From Actinomyces sp. 432 (lineage in GTDB: Bacteria; Actinomycetota; Actinomycetes; Actinomycetales; Actinomycetaceae): a DNA stretch of 64,000 nt. Location: positions 2,852,001 through 2,916,000 of the forward strand of contig NZ_CP025249.1 in the NCBI RefSeq assembly GCF_009930875.1. The letters are read 5' to 3'. Below the pieces are notes generated by a model. That model was given only the letters and a program-made list of their open reading frames with translations, did no database searches and had not been told where the DNA came from. Shown in pieces: positions 46,991-56,774 of this stretch (position 1 is the first letter of the stretch; each line of letters opens with the position of its first letter). Both the position numbers and the translations under genes were made by a program.

Positions 46991-47537
46991 TCTACACGGG
47001 TCAGCGTATCCGTGCCGGTGAGGGTTATGACCGTCGTCGTCCCGTCCGCGCGTTCAGAAACCGCCCCGATCGGAACGCACAGGACGCTTGTGCCGGTGCT
47101 CTCACGGATAAGACGGGCGGTTACCGTCCCGGCTAGGGCGGCGGGGTCCAGGTCCGTGTCGCAGCCGACCGTCACCTGCGTGCGTCCGGAGTCGGCGGCG
47201 TCCAGCGCGGTGACGCTGCAGGCCGCACCGTCACCGAGCGCATCGACATTCGCCGTCGCACCGACGCGCAGTTCGGCCGCCTGACCTGCCACGGTTTTGC
47301 CGCGCAGCACCAGGTCTCCCGATCCGAGGGAGACAACCGCCTGCTGGGCCTCCCGTCCAACCTGCCCCGATACGGACAGGACGGTCGCGCTGCCTTCGGG
47401 AACGAACACAACTTCGGAGCGCGGCAGGACGACGCCGATGCGAGCCTCGGTATCGGCCAGGTCGGCCTGCGCATCGGCGAGTTCTGCCCGCGCCGTGGTC
47501 AATGACGTCGAGTCTGCGCTGGTGGGGCCTTCCTCCT
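46991..47537. repeat. 547-bp direct repeat, right copy
   Basis: Identical as read to 43287-43833. It abuts the right inverted repeat of the IS1634-family element at 46990 and continues into the unique 5' part of the adaptor gene at 47538. Confidence 0.9.
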
Positions 47538-48311
47538 GCTCCGCCGCGGTAACGGCATCCTGCGCCTGCCTAACGGCCGCTCGCGCATTCCGCAGGGCCT
47601 TGGCGTCCTCCCCGCTGCCGCCGTCCGTCGACGCCGCCGTGTACCCCAGATAGCTGTACAACTGCGACACGGCGGCGCTGGTGGCAGAACCGTAGGTTCC
47701 ATCGACCGCGGAGTCCGAAAGCAGCCCCTGGGCGACGAGCGCCTGCTGAAGCTGGGTCACGTCGGGCCCGCTCGCGCCGGGCGCCAAGTCCCGATACGAC
47801 GGGATGTCCCCCTTGAGCGCAATGATCGGCCGACCGGAGAGCTCGAGAACGACCGCCCCTGCCGACACCGTGTCTCCAACACTCACCGGGACCTTGGTGA
47901 CGACTGCCGTCGTGGAGCCGCTTCCACTCGTTGCCCCGGCTCCCGCATCATCATCACTTTCCTTATCGCTGTCGCCGCCCTGCTGCGCCTGCCCGTTGGG
48001 GCCGACGCTAATGGTCTGCTCGGAAACAAGCTCAGTGTCAATCTCGAAGGAGTCCACCAGCACCCGCTCGTCGACGTCGGCCGTAATGAGCGACGGGGTC
48101 GGGGCCTCGGCGCTGGCGGCAAGGTCAGCCGGGGACTTGAGCAGGAGGCCGGTGGCTATTCCCGCTGTACCGCTCACGAGGGCGACAACAACGAGGACAA
48201 CGAGCCAGTGCCGCCGCGGCCACGAGCGGTGCTTTCCATCACGAGCAGATACGGCACCGTCGGTGTCTTCAGCCTCTTCGGTCCCGCGATGTCCGGATGC
48301 CTCGGTCGCGG

Positions 48312-49246
48312 TCACGAGCCCAGGACCTCTTGGGCACGTTCGTATATCTGGGAGGACAGCCGTTTGATCGTGTCCATCGTCGCCTGGTTGTCAGTGACGG
48401 CCTGCGTCTCATAACGGTTGATCACACCGGTCAGTGTCGTGGCGAAGGAGGTATCCGCCTTGCATTCGGCGTCGGCAACCGCCGTCTCCCGTTCTTCTGC
48501 GCTCGGGGTCCCCTGTGAGCCATCCAGGTATTTGCTGGCGAGCGACCGGGGATCGTCGGCGTCATAGCCCTTTCGGGACATGCACGCGGACCAGTCCGCA
48601 AAGAGCTGGACCGCTTCGGGATCCGCCACGGCGGACTCGTTGGCCGTGGCCCGCGCAGTATCGTAAGTGGCGATCTGCGAGTACCACTCGTCGTCGTAGC
48701 CAAGTTCGGCATATGCCAGATCGTCGCAACCGGTGTTCTCGTCGTTGACGAGTGCGTCGATGTAGCCCGGCTGCTGCTCGGCGGAGGAAGTCGCTGCGCC
48801 TGGGGCCCCGCTGTCTTCTTCGGGCTCCGCATGGTAGCCGTTGCGCCGAGCCTGATCCAGATCTATCGGCCCCCATGTGGCGCCGTCCAATCCTGCGGTG
48901 GAGTCGCTAACGCCGCTCATGGTCTCGTTGATGTCCTCGGAGTACTCGAAGCCCTTCCCCGCCATGCACTGCGTCGTCAATTGGATGCGCGCCTGCTCGA
49001 CGGTGCGCAGCTGTTCGGCGTCGAGGAAGTAGTCGTCGAAGGGGGAGCGGGAATCGGCGGTTGTTGCGCCCGTTGTCGCCACTGCGGTGGGTTCACTCCC
49101 GGGCCCGGACCTCCCGTAGACGTCCTGTGCGGACAGCCCTCGTCCGAGGCTTCCTGCCCGCAGCCAGCCGGGAGTACCAGGCCCGTGGCCACCAGGGCGC
49201 CGAGCAGCACCCTGGTGGCCACCGTGAGAAATCGAGTGCGCGTCAC
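48312..49246 (-). pseudogene. Secreted lipoprotein of the export operon (one-base frameshift)
   Basis: The start GTG 49246 opens MTRTRFLTVATRVLLGALVATGLVLPAGC, a lipoprotein signal with lipobox LPAGC. After about 25 residues the frame must change. The downstream frame gives SEPTAVATTGATTADSRSPF and the remaining 260 residues, with pairs of Cys (TQCMAGKGFEYSED, CMSRKGYDA) and a helical C-terminus. One missing base near 49100-49120, in a GGGCCCGGG stretch, explains it. No known domain is recognised. The gene couples by GTGA overlap to the adaptor. It may capture or present the exported substrate. Confidence 0.72.
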
Positions 49247-49270
49247 GCTGGAGACTCCTGCGGACGACGG

Positions 49271-49603
49271 TCAGCAACCGTGCCTAGGCTCTGCATTAGT
49301 GCGCATGTACCGGTGCAGGGAGTAACCCTTGACTCCCGTCCTAAGGTTCCGGTGATAATACCAGTCGCCGTTGTTTTCATGAAAGTTCCAGTCATAGCAG
49401 TAGACATTCGCCCCCTGCCCCTTGTAGCCGGAACCGACAACGACTGAGTTATATCCGGTGCGGTTACGGATGTTGACCCCATTGGCGGTGTAGTCACCTC
49501 GTACCGCCCAGGCCGAGGCCGGAGTTGCCACCAGGGTGACGACGAGTACTAGGGAGACGACCAGACGCTTCAGGACGGATCGCGAGGTACGGGACAAGGG
49601 CAT
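49271..49603 (-). CDS. Small secreted SH3b-like protein, first gene of the export operon
   Basis: The 110-residue protein has a clear signal peptide (LKRLVVSLVLVVTLVATPASAWA), followed by about 75 residues that read as a bacterial SH3-like fold (ANGVNIRNRTGYNSVVVGSG) and end with a Cys. Two Cys remain in the mature part. I chose ATG 49603, after an AAGAG-type site, because the longer open frame upstream lacks a signal peptide. It lies 24 bp before the lipoprotein gene. It could be a cargo, a cell-wall ligand or a peptide effector of the MacAB-like pump; nothing here decides. Confidence 0.7.
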   Translation of the reverse strand: MPLSRTSRSVLKRLVVSLVLVVTLVATPASAWAVRGDYTANGVNIRNRTGYNSVVVGSGYKGQGANVYCYDWNFHENNGDWYYHRNLRTGVKGYSLHRYMRTNAEPRHGC

Positions 49604-49950
49604 CGTTATGCTCTTATCTTTCTCAGGGGCATCAAGCAGCAACAAGACCACCGTCATTCTGTCTGCGGGAGTTTGCCGCTGAGGATCAGTATGCACAAGC
49701 ATCAATATGCGCGTCAAGTCACCGACGAGACTCATCTCAGGTGCCCGCGTAAGCAGTAGCTCGGTGAGGACCCTCACTCCACCAGTATCCACAGGCACGG
49801 TTCCTGCAGGGTGAATCCACAGGGCTCGACGGCGGTGGATGCGGACGTCTCGACTCAATCCCTACGGTGATTTCAGGCGCCGCGGCCGCGGCACCGCCCA
49901 CATGTCCGAGCCACAGGGACTCCGGACCGTCTCACCGAAAGGTTTCCGTC
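49604..49950. other. Divergent intergenic region, no gene seen
   Basis: This 347-bp region lies between the export operon and the WXG100 gene and should hold both promoters. An open frame continues the SH3b gene leftward in this space, but it shows no protein-like composition or start site. I see no strong dyad or repeat. Confidence 0.45.
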
Positions 49951-50256
49951 ATGCCCGTCTTCGCCGTTGACACCCAGGCAGTCACCGACACGGCCACACG
50001 CGCCCGCACCCGCATCTCCACCATCCAGACCGAGGTGGACGGGATGAAGGGCGACATCGCGCTGCTCCAGTCCTCCTGGACGGGCGGCGCCTCCGACTCC
50101 ATGGCCGCGTGCGCCGCCGACTGGCACGTCACCGCCCTGCAGGTGCAGGCGAGCCTGGATTCGATCAGCCAGGCCCTGGACCAGTCCGCCACCTCCTACG
50201 ACGACGCCGAGACTGCCAACTCCGGTCGCTTCACCTACCAGACCCCGCCCGCCTGA
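49951..50256 (+). CDS. WXG100-family (ESAT-6-like) secreted protein
   Basis: The 101-residue helical hairpin protein has the central SWTGG turn (WxG motif) at about residue 42 and helices on either side, exactly the WXG100 plan. Such proteins are substrates of type VII secretion. No ESX ATPase or second WXG100 gene lies in this window, so it is an orphan. GAAAGG precedes ATG 49951. A strong hairpin terminator follows the stop. Confidence 0.88.
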   Translation: MPVFAVDTQAVTDTATRARTRISTIQTEVDGMKGDIALLQSSWTGGASDSMAACAADWHVTALQVQASLDSISQALDQSATSYDDAETANSGRFTYQTPPA

Positions 50257-50267
50257 GCGGCGCGCCC

Positions 50268-50324
50268 GACGACGGCGGGTGGCCCCCTCCCCCGCAAGCG
50301 GGAGGGCGGCCCGCCGCCGTCGTC
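50268..50324 (+). terminator. Hairpin terminator after WXG100
   Basis: The outer arms GACGACGGCGGG and CCCGCCGCCGTCGTC pair around an inner CCCTCCCCCGC/GCGGGAGGG stem. No T-run follows, as is common in GC-rich genomes. The bases after it (CGTCGTGATGGG) recur after the groEL terminator. Confidence 0.65.
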
Positions 50325-50405
50325 GTGATGGGACCGGGGTCCTGTCTAGCGGCTTCGCGGAGGCACGTCAGCAGGTACGGCCGGACGTGTCCGGGCGACG
50401 CGGGC

Positions 50406-50795
50406 CTACACACCACGCAGGGGATTGAACTCGCGGCGGCGCACGGGCTGCGGACCGTCGGGGTAGCGCCCGCATCGCAGGGCCACGCACACCCCCAGGA
50501 ACAAAGCCAACAACGCAAGTCCACCGGTGAAGGCGCCCCAGTTGCCGAGCAGGATCAGCAGCCCGATCACCGCCAGGCGCCCCAGGTTGTTGATCCGGAC
50601 CCCATCGGCGTCACCCGCGCCACCTATGCGAGCGAGCGCCAGCACCTGCCACAGTACTCCGCCTCCGACCAGCAGGCCCACCGCCCACAAGGAACCACCG
50701 TAAACCCGCAGCAGTCCTCCGGACCCAACCAGCAGGAAAGGCGGAACCTCCGCGAGTACTCGGCCAGCGAGGGCATTGGCATCCGTCCGACTCAT
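50406..50795 (-). CDS. Small polytopic membrane protein, function unknown
   Basis: The 129-residue protein has about four hydrophobic segments: PPFLLVGSGGLLRVYGGSLW, AVGLLVGGGVLWQVLALA, LAVIGLLILLGNWGAFTGG and LALLALFLGVCVAL. Its C-terminus is charged. I prefer ATG 50795 (MSRTDANAL); an ATG at 50807 is an alternative. It follows groEL on the same strand after a terminator, so it is probably separately transcribed. No family is recognised. Confidence 0.6.
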   Translation of the reverse strand: MSRTDANALAGRVLAEVPPFLLVGSGGLLRVYGGSLWAVGLLVGGGVLWQVLALARIGGAGDADGVRINNLGRLAVIGLLILLGNWGAFTGGLALLALFLGVCVALRCGRYPDGPQPVRRREFNPLRGV

Positions 50796-50893
50796 ACGCC
50801 CATCCAATACCGCGTCGATGTCGTCGGCAAGGGTGAGCTGGGAGCCGCCATCGACCCGTCACTGAACGCCTGAGTGGCACGGCTTCGCGCAAA

Positions 50894-50941
50894 CGACAGG
50901 CGGGCCGCCTCCTGCGCTTGCAAGAGACGGCCCGCCTGTCG
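50894..50941 (-). terminator. Hairpin terminator downstream of groEL
   Basis: A 14-bp perfect stem CGACAGGCGGGCCG/CGGCCCGCCTGTCG encloses a 20-nt loop, about 85 bp after the groEL stop. Confidence 0.75.
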
Positions 50942-51026
50942 TCGTGATGGGGCCGATAGCCCGCCGGCGGCCGCGCGGGGCGCGCCTACCGGCGAACTGC
51001 GTCGGCCGAACCGACCGGGTGACCGA

Positions 51027-52715
<1,689 letters not shown>

Positions 52716-52800
52716 TCACGTCCCGCCCGACGCCGACCCTCACCTTCCGGCCTGGGTCGTTCACCGGATCCGGGGAGCGGCTTTGTCACTCTCCGGGTCC

Positions 52801-52844
52801 GAGTGCTAACCGCAATGCTGGCACTCTCGACCCTTGAGTGCAAG
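52801..52844. promoter_or_regulatory. CIRCE operator (HrcA site) plus an extra half-site
   Basis: CTGGCACTC at 52818-52826 and GAGTGCAAG at 52836-52844 are separated by 9 bp, the canonical CIRCE layout. A further half-site GAGTGCTAA at 52801-52809 is placed 8 bp to the left of the first arm and inverted relative to it. The operator lies upstream of groEL, so heat-shock repression by HrcA is expected. Confidence 0.85.
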
Positions 52845-52901
52845 GCGCTCAGGTTCGCCGTCGGCCCGAAACGGGGTGTGAAAGAGCTCTCCGTACGTCA
52901 C

Positions 52902-52990
52902 AAGTGCCGGTCTCGGCGTGTCACTTGTGCCGGTCTCAGCAGCCATATCTACCGAACTCGGCGGGTCAGTTTTGCCGGTCGCGGCGGGGA
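52902..52990. repeat. 23-bp-period repeat locus D (four divergent units)
   Basis: Units start near 52904, 52927, 52950 and 52973 with exact 23-bp phasing. Their cores are CCGGTCTCGGC, CCGGTCTCAGC, CCGAACTCGGC and CCGGTCGCGGC. The locus lies between groEL and the LytR_C gene and is a diverged version of loci A-C. Confidence 0.7.
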
Positions 52991-52993
52991 GGG

Positions 52994-53596
52994 TCACTCC
53001 TGGTAGTCGCTGCGCAGCACGACCACGATCGGGTTGGACTGGGCTTCCTCGGCGGACTCCACCACTTCACCCGACCCGAGCGCGTCGGCGACCGCTTGGG
53101 CAGTGGCCGCCAACTCGGCGGAGGCATAGTAAATGGTCGTAACAGTCGGCTCTTCCATGGTGTAGACACCCTGGGACACCGTCACAGAGGTGAAGCCGAC
53201 ATTGCCCAGCTTGTCACCGGTGCGGGTGGCCAGCCCAGTGGTGTCGGTGCCGTTGTGCACCGTTATCCCCGTGGTGAAATCGGTGCTGCCAGTGGCCTCG
53301 GCGCTCGCCTCCGAACTGGCCTCGGCGCTGGCCTCCGGGGCGCCCCGCTGCCCGTCGGCAGACGCCTGCGCCGTCGCAGCGCCGCCCGAGGCCGCGGCCG
53401 TGGACGCCCCTCCCCCGGTCGCGTGCCTGCCCAGCAGACCGACCACGCCCCAGGCCAGCAGCGGCACAATGATGAGGATGGCCAGCAGCGGGATCCAGCT
53501 GCGCCAGGCGGGAACTTGGGCGCGATGCACCCCGACGGGCACCGGACCGTCGTCGTCGGCGTCGAACTCGTCGTCGGGGTAGTCGTAGCGGCTCAC
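52994..53596 (-). CDS. LytR_C-domain membrane protein
   Basis: The 200-residue protein has an acidic N-terminus, one membrane helix (SWIPLLAILIIVPLLAWGVVGLL, about 32-54) and an Ala/Ser/Glu-rich linker. The C-terminal domain is of the LytR_C type (ITVHNGTDTTGLATRTGDKL, VGFTSVTVSQGVYTMEEPTV, TIYYASAELAATAQAVADAL). The catalytic LCP domain is absent, so it is a stand-alone accessory of unknown role in the cell envelope. The GTG start at 53596 is used; it is divergent from ung. Confidence 0.85.
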   Translation of the reverse strand: MSRYDYPDDEFDADDDGPVPVGVHRAQVPAWRSWIPLLAILIIVPLLAWGVVGLLGRHATGGGASTAAASGGAATAQASADGQRGAPEASAEASSEASAEATGSTDFTTGITVHNGTDTTGLATRTGDKLGNVGFTSVTVSQGVYTMEEPTVTTIYYASAELAATAQAVADALGSGEVVESAEEAQSNPIVVVLRSDYQE

Positions 53597-53669
53597 ACGG
53601 TGAGGATACCGGCAGGACGCCGCTAAAGCGGCAGATGCGCGCCGACACCCCGAGCCCGGGCCCGCCGAT

Positions 53670-53675
53670 TAGGCT
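53670..53675 (+). promoter_or_regulatory. -10 hexamer TAGGCT, leaderless start of ung
   Basis: TAGGCT ends 6 nt before GTG 53682. No Shine-Dalgarno sequence is seen. Confidence 0.5.
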
Positions 53676-53681
53676 CTGGGT

Positions 53682-54359
53682 GTGACCGAACCGAAGCCAC
53701 TGTCCGAGCTCATCCACCCCTCCTGGGCCCAGGCCCTGGCCCCCGTGGAGCCGACGATCCACGAGATCGGCGCCCGGCTGCGCGAGGAAGTCGCGGCCGG
53801 CCGCGGCTACCTGCCCGCGGGAACTGACGTGCTGCGCGCCTTCACCTACCCGCTTGACGATGTCAAGGTGCTGATCGTCGGCCAGGACCCCTACCCCACG
53901 CCGGGCCACCCGATGGGGCTGAGCTTCTCGGTGCAGCCGGGCGTGCGCCCGCCCCGCAGCCTGGAGAACATCTACACCGAGCTGGTCAGTGACCTGGGCG
54001 TCGCGCGCCCCACCTCCGGCGACCTGACCCCGTGGTCGCTTCAGGGGGTGATGCTGCTCAACCGGGTGCTCACCGTGCGGCCGGGCGCGCCGGCGTCGCA
54101 CCGGGGCTGGGGCTGGGAGACGGTTACGCAGCGCGCGATTGAGGCGCTGGTGGCGCGGCAGCGGCCGCTGGTGGCGATCCTGTGGGGACGCCCGGCCCAG
54201 TCCCTGTCCCCCATGCTGGGGGCGACGCCGATCATCGCCTCTCCGCACCCCTCACCGCTGAGTGCCTCTCGCGGCTTCTTCGGCTCCCACCCCTTCTCCA
54301 GGGCCAACGCAGAGCTGGAACGCATGGGGGCGACGCCGGTCGACTGGCGCCTGCCCTGA
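53682..54359 (+). CDS. ung: Uracil-DNA glycosylase (family 1)
   Basis: The enzyme removes uracil from DNA in base-excision repair. The catalytic water-activating motif [10 protein letters not shown] (near residue 67), the SLENIYTEL helix, [20 protein letters not shown] and the DNA-intercalation loop [18 protein letters not shown] are all present. The length (225) is normal. The GTG start fits the leaderless promoter. Confidence 0.97.
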   Translation: MTEPKPLSELIHPSWAQALAPVEPTIHEIGARLREEVAAGRGYLPAGTDVLRAFTYPLDDVKVLIVGQDPYPTPGHPMGLSFSVQPGVRPPRSLENIYTELVSDLGVARPTSGDLTPWSLQGVMLLNRVLTVRPGAPASHRGWGWETVTQRAIEALVARQRPLVAILWGRPAQSLSPMLGATPIIASPHPSPLSASRGFFGSHPFSRANAELERMGATPVDWRLP

Positions 54360-54376
54360 GCCCCGCGGGCCGCCGG

Positions 54377-55150
54377 TCACTCCCCGACGGCGTGCAGGTG
54401 CATGCGCACACCGGGCCCGATCTCACCGGACGCGGCCAGCTCCTCCAGGTCGGCGGCGGAGCGGACCTCAGCCGCCGGCACGAATCCCGTGACGGTGGCG
54501 ACCCCTAGGTCCAGGAACAGCGGATGCATGGGGGTGGAGGGGCCCACGAGCACCGTATGTGCCCCGCCGCCAACCGCCAGGTCGACCAGCCGCGGCATGG
54601 TCTTGTTGACCAGGCTTGAGGAGGAGATGAACACGTAGTCGGCCTGTGGCAGCAGGTACTCGCAGGCGGTGTCCGGGTAGTCGCCGGGCCGGGGATCGCG
54701 TTCCAGCGTCCACAGTTCGCCCGCCCGCCACAGCACGCGGCGGGCGAAGGGGAAGTGACCGATGACCGCCACTTTCAGGCCGGCGACGGCGTCTTGATAC
54801 GGGTCGAATACCTGCCCCCAGGTGAGTCCGTCACCGGTGGGAACGAAGCCGTGAGAGGCGGCGACCTCGGGGCGCGAGTACCAGGAGTTGATGGCGGCCA
54901 GCCCGACACTCGCCTCGGCGAGGTTCCAGCTCCTGGCCAGGGCGGCGACGTCGCGCAGGGGCCGGCCGACGTCGGGGATGTCGGCGGAGGCGGCCGGACG
55001 CGATACCGCCTTCAGCGACCAGGCGGAGCCCAGCCCGTCGGCGGAGTTGAGCACGCGGGTCCAACGCGGGCCGCGGCGGGATGCCGCGACGGTTACGCCG
55101 TCGGGGAGGTCATCGATAAGGGCCTCATAGACTTCCCAGGGGCTGGCCAC
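54377..55150 (-). CDS. DUF364-family protein (putative heavy-metal chelation/Rossmann-like)
   Basis: The 257-residue protein has the DUF364 layout: WEVYEALIDDLPDGV at the N-terminus, SVGLAAINSWYSRPE in the middle, then VAVIGHFPFARRVL, DYVFISSSSLVNKTMPRLVD, VLVGPSTPMHPLFLDLGVAT and VTGFVP. This fold is linked to metal chelate handling in some bacteria, but no reaction is proven. I set the start at GTG 55150, five bases after AAGGAGAA. A DtxR-type box lies 50 bp upstream, consistent with iron control. The next structure upstream is the prophage att site. Confidence 0.82.
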   Translation of the reverse strand: MASPWEVYEALIDDLPDGVTVAASRRGPRWTRVLNSADGLGSAWSLKAVSRPAASADIPDVGRPLRDVAALARSWNLAEASVGLAAINSWYSRPEVAASHGFVPTGDGLTWGQVFDPYQDAVAGLKVAVIGHFPFARRVLWRAGELWTLERDPRPGDYPDTACEYLLPQADYVFISSSSLVNKTMPRLVDLAVGGGAHTVLVGPSTPMHPLFLDLGVATVTGFVPAAEVRSAADLEELAASGEIGPGVRMHLHAVGE

Positions 55151-55199
55151 CGCGGTTCTCCTTAAGGTCGACGGGGCCCGGCCGCAAGCCGAGCCGTAT

Positions 55200-55218
55200 T
55201 CAGGCAAGGCTCACCTTA
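55200..55218. promoter_or_regulatory. DtxR/IdeR-type iron box upstream of DUF364
   Basis: TAAGGTGAGCCTTGCCTGA (minus strand) matches the DtxR consensus TTAGGTTAGSCTAACCTAA at 14 of 19 positions, with the AGGT-n6-CCT core in place. It is 50 bp before the DUF364 start, a position suited to repression under iron-replete conditions. Confidence 0.65.
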
Positions 55219-55280
55219 TCGCCGCGCGTTCCGGTTCGGCAGGCGGGTCTCAGCAGGCGGCCCACTGCGCGGGAAAATCA

Positions 55281-55332
55281 TGGAGCCGCGTGTCGGACTC
55301 GAACCGACGACCTGCTGTTTACAAGACAGCCG
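55281..55332 (-). tRNA. tRNA-Thr(TGT) 3' half, prophage attachment remnant
   Basis: Read leftward, the anticodon arm GCTGT-CTTGTAA-ACAGC, the T-arm GTCGG-TTCGAGT-CCGAC, the acceptor 3' strand ACGCGGC and T-CCA are intact. The 5' half does not form a proper D-arm: there is no AGCTCAG, and position 1 is mismatched. The sequence therefore diverges at about 55333. This is what integration into the 3' half of a tRNA leaves at one junction. The whole tRNA would be rebuilt at the far end of the prophage, outside the window. Confidence 0.65.
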
Positions 55333-55489
55333 ATCCGCCCCTACCCTGACCACGCGGGACACCGCAAAACGGCGGAGTTCCAATGAAAAACAGATGGTCG
55401 CCGTACGCGGGCATGCGCCCACGTACGCCAGAGGTGGCTAGCACAATGGCTATCATCGGGTATCAGAGCCCAGCAGGGAGGAGCAGACG

Positions 55490-56740
55490 ATGGCGTACGG
55501 GGACGGCACAGGCCCCTACCAGACCAGGAGCGGCAGGTGGGTGGGCGCCGTAGACGTCGGGTGGACCGAGCGAGGCACCCGCCGGAGGCGCACCGTCTCC
55601 GCCAAAACCCGGGCCGAGTGTGCCCGGAGGCTGCGGGACCTCAAGCGGGAGATCAACGCCGCCCAGGGAGCCGCACCAGCCGCATCGCAGGCCACCGTCA
55701 AGCGCTGGGCCGACGAGTGGCTACCGATCCAGGCCGGGCGGCTCCGCCCCAAGGCGTACGCGGTCACCGAGGGGATGGTGCGCCGGTGGATCATCCCCAC
55801 CCTCGGCAACCGGCGCCTCGCGGACCTCACCGCCCGCGACGCACGCCGACTCGACCAGGCCGTCATCGACGCTGGCCGGTCGTCGACGACGGCGCGCACC
55901 TGCCGGGCCACCCTCGCCCGCATGCTCCGCGACGCACGCCGAGAGGGCCACCCCGTGCCGCAGGCGATCCTCGACGCCGAGCCACCCAAGCGGGCCGCCA
56001 GCACCAGGCGGGCGATCCCGGTCGACGGCGCGATCCGGCTCCTGCGCGCCGCAGCCTCACGCGACCAGTGGCCGGACCCCGGCCCGGAGGTCACCGGGCG
56101 CCGACTATGGGCACGCCACCTCGCCGAGCGCGTCGACCCGTCACGGTGGGTCGCCGCCCTCCTCCAGGGCATGCGCCAGGGCGAGTGCCTCGGCCTCACC
56201 TGGGACCGCGTAGACCTCGATGCCGGGACGATCACCGTAGACCGGCAGCTACAGGCCATCCCCCGCCGGGCCAGGGAGGCCGGCACGGCAGATGCCGACT
56301 GGTACGCCGCCGAGCACCTGGCCGGCACCTACTACCTGGTGCCGGTCAAGAGCGCGGCGGGGCGGCGCGTGATCCCGCTCGTGCCGTGGATGGCCGGGGC
56401 GCTCGCCACGTGGCGTGAGCAGTGCCCGGCCTCGCCCTGGGGGCTGGTGTGGCCGCGCCCAGCAGGCGGCCCGTGGTCGAGCGGGGACGACCTGCGCGCC
56501 TGGCGCGCCCTCCAGGAGGTGGCCGGCGTGGCCCGCCCGGACGGCAGGCCGTACACGGTGCATGAGGCGCGGCACTCGGCGGCGACGCTGCTCATGGCGC
56601 TACAGGTGCCCGCCCCGGTGCAGGTGGCGATCATGGGGCACTCCTCGATTGCGGTGACGCAGGGGTACCAGCACGCGGACCTGGAGGGTGCGCGGCGTGC
56701 ACTGGAGGGTGTGGCGGGGCTGCTCCAGATCGAGGCGTGA
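55490..56740 (+). CDS. Phage tyrosine recombinase/integrase
   Basis: The 416-residue enzyme has an N-terminal AP2-like arm-binding segment (GRWVGAVDVGWTERGTRRRR) and a core-binding SAM-like domain (ATVKRWADEWLPIQAG). The C-terminal catalytic domain has Arg in LLQGMRQGECLGLTW (near 229), HEARHSAATLL, and MGHSSIAVTQGYQHAD with the nucleophile Tyr. AGGGAGGAG precedes the ATG. It would integrate and excise the prophage at the adjacent tRNA-Thr. Confidence 0.95.
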   Translation: MAYGDGTGPYQTRSGRWVGAVDVGWTERGTRRRRTVSAKTRAECARRLRDLKREINAAQGAAPAASQATVKRWADEWLPIQAGRLRPKAYAVTEGMVRRWIIPTLGNRRLADLTARDARRLDQAVIDAGRSSTTARTCRATLARMLRDARREGHPVPQAILDAEPPKRAASTRRAIPVDGAIRLLRAAASRDQWPDPGPEVTGRRLWARHLAERVDPSRWVAALLQGMRQGECLGLTWDRVDLDAGTITVDRQLQAIPRRAREAGTADADWYAAEHLAGTYYLVPVKSAAGRRVIPLVPWMAGALATWREQCPASPWGLVWPRPAGGPWSSGDDLRAWRALQEVAGVARPDGRPYTVHEARHSAATLLMALQVPAPVQVAIMGHSSIAVTQGYQHADLEGARRALEGVAGLLQIEA

Positions 56741-56774
56741 CCCCTGGGAGTGTGAGCGGGGCCCTACCCCACAC

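Larger units (their letters stand above)
43187..48315 (-). pseudogene. HlyD/MacA-like membrane-fusion adaptor split by nested insertion sequences
   Basis: The adaptor has an N-terminal membrane helix (WLVVLVVVALVSGTAGIATG), a peptidoglycan-binding_1-like segment (APGASGPDVTQLQQALVAQG), a coiled coil and beta-barrel domains. An IS1634-family element interrupts it. The 5' part (46855-48315) reads through 547 duplicated bases and ends in about 45 IS-encoded residues. The 3' part (43187-43833) repeats the same 547 bases and then gives the true end, VEVTVGLEADGYVEIRPNDP to VIVGGQ. Only about the last 35 native residues are lost from the 5' product. Precise recombination between the repeats would restore the gene. 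The GTG start overlaps the lipoprotein stop. Confidence 0.88.

Noticed and set aside
48977..49246. A separate small lipoprotein of 89 residues
   Set aside because: Its C-terminal half is out-of-frame translation of the neighbouring protein. One restored base fuses signal peptide and body into one lipoprotein.
49604..49858. Upstream extension of the SH3b gene
   Set aside because: The frame is open, but the extension would bury a clear signal peptide in the middle of the protein and has no start-site signals.
55281..55358. A complete tRNA-Thr(TGT) gene
   Set aside because: The 3' half is good and the 5' acceptor pairs at six of seven positions. However, no normal D-arm or U8 can be placed, so I call it a remnant. 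A covariance-model search would settle it.
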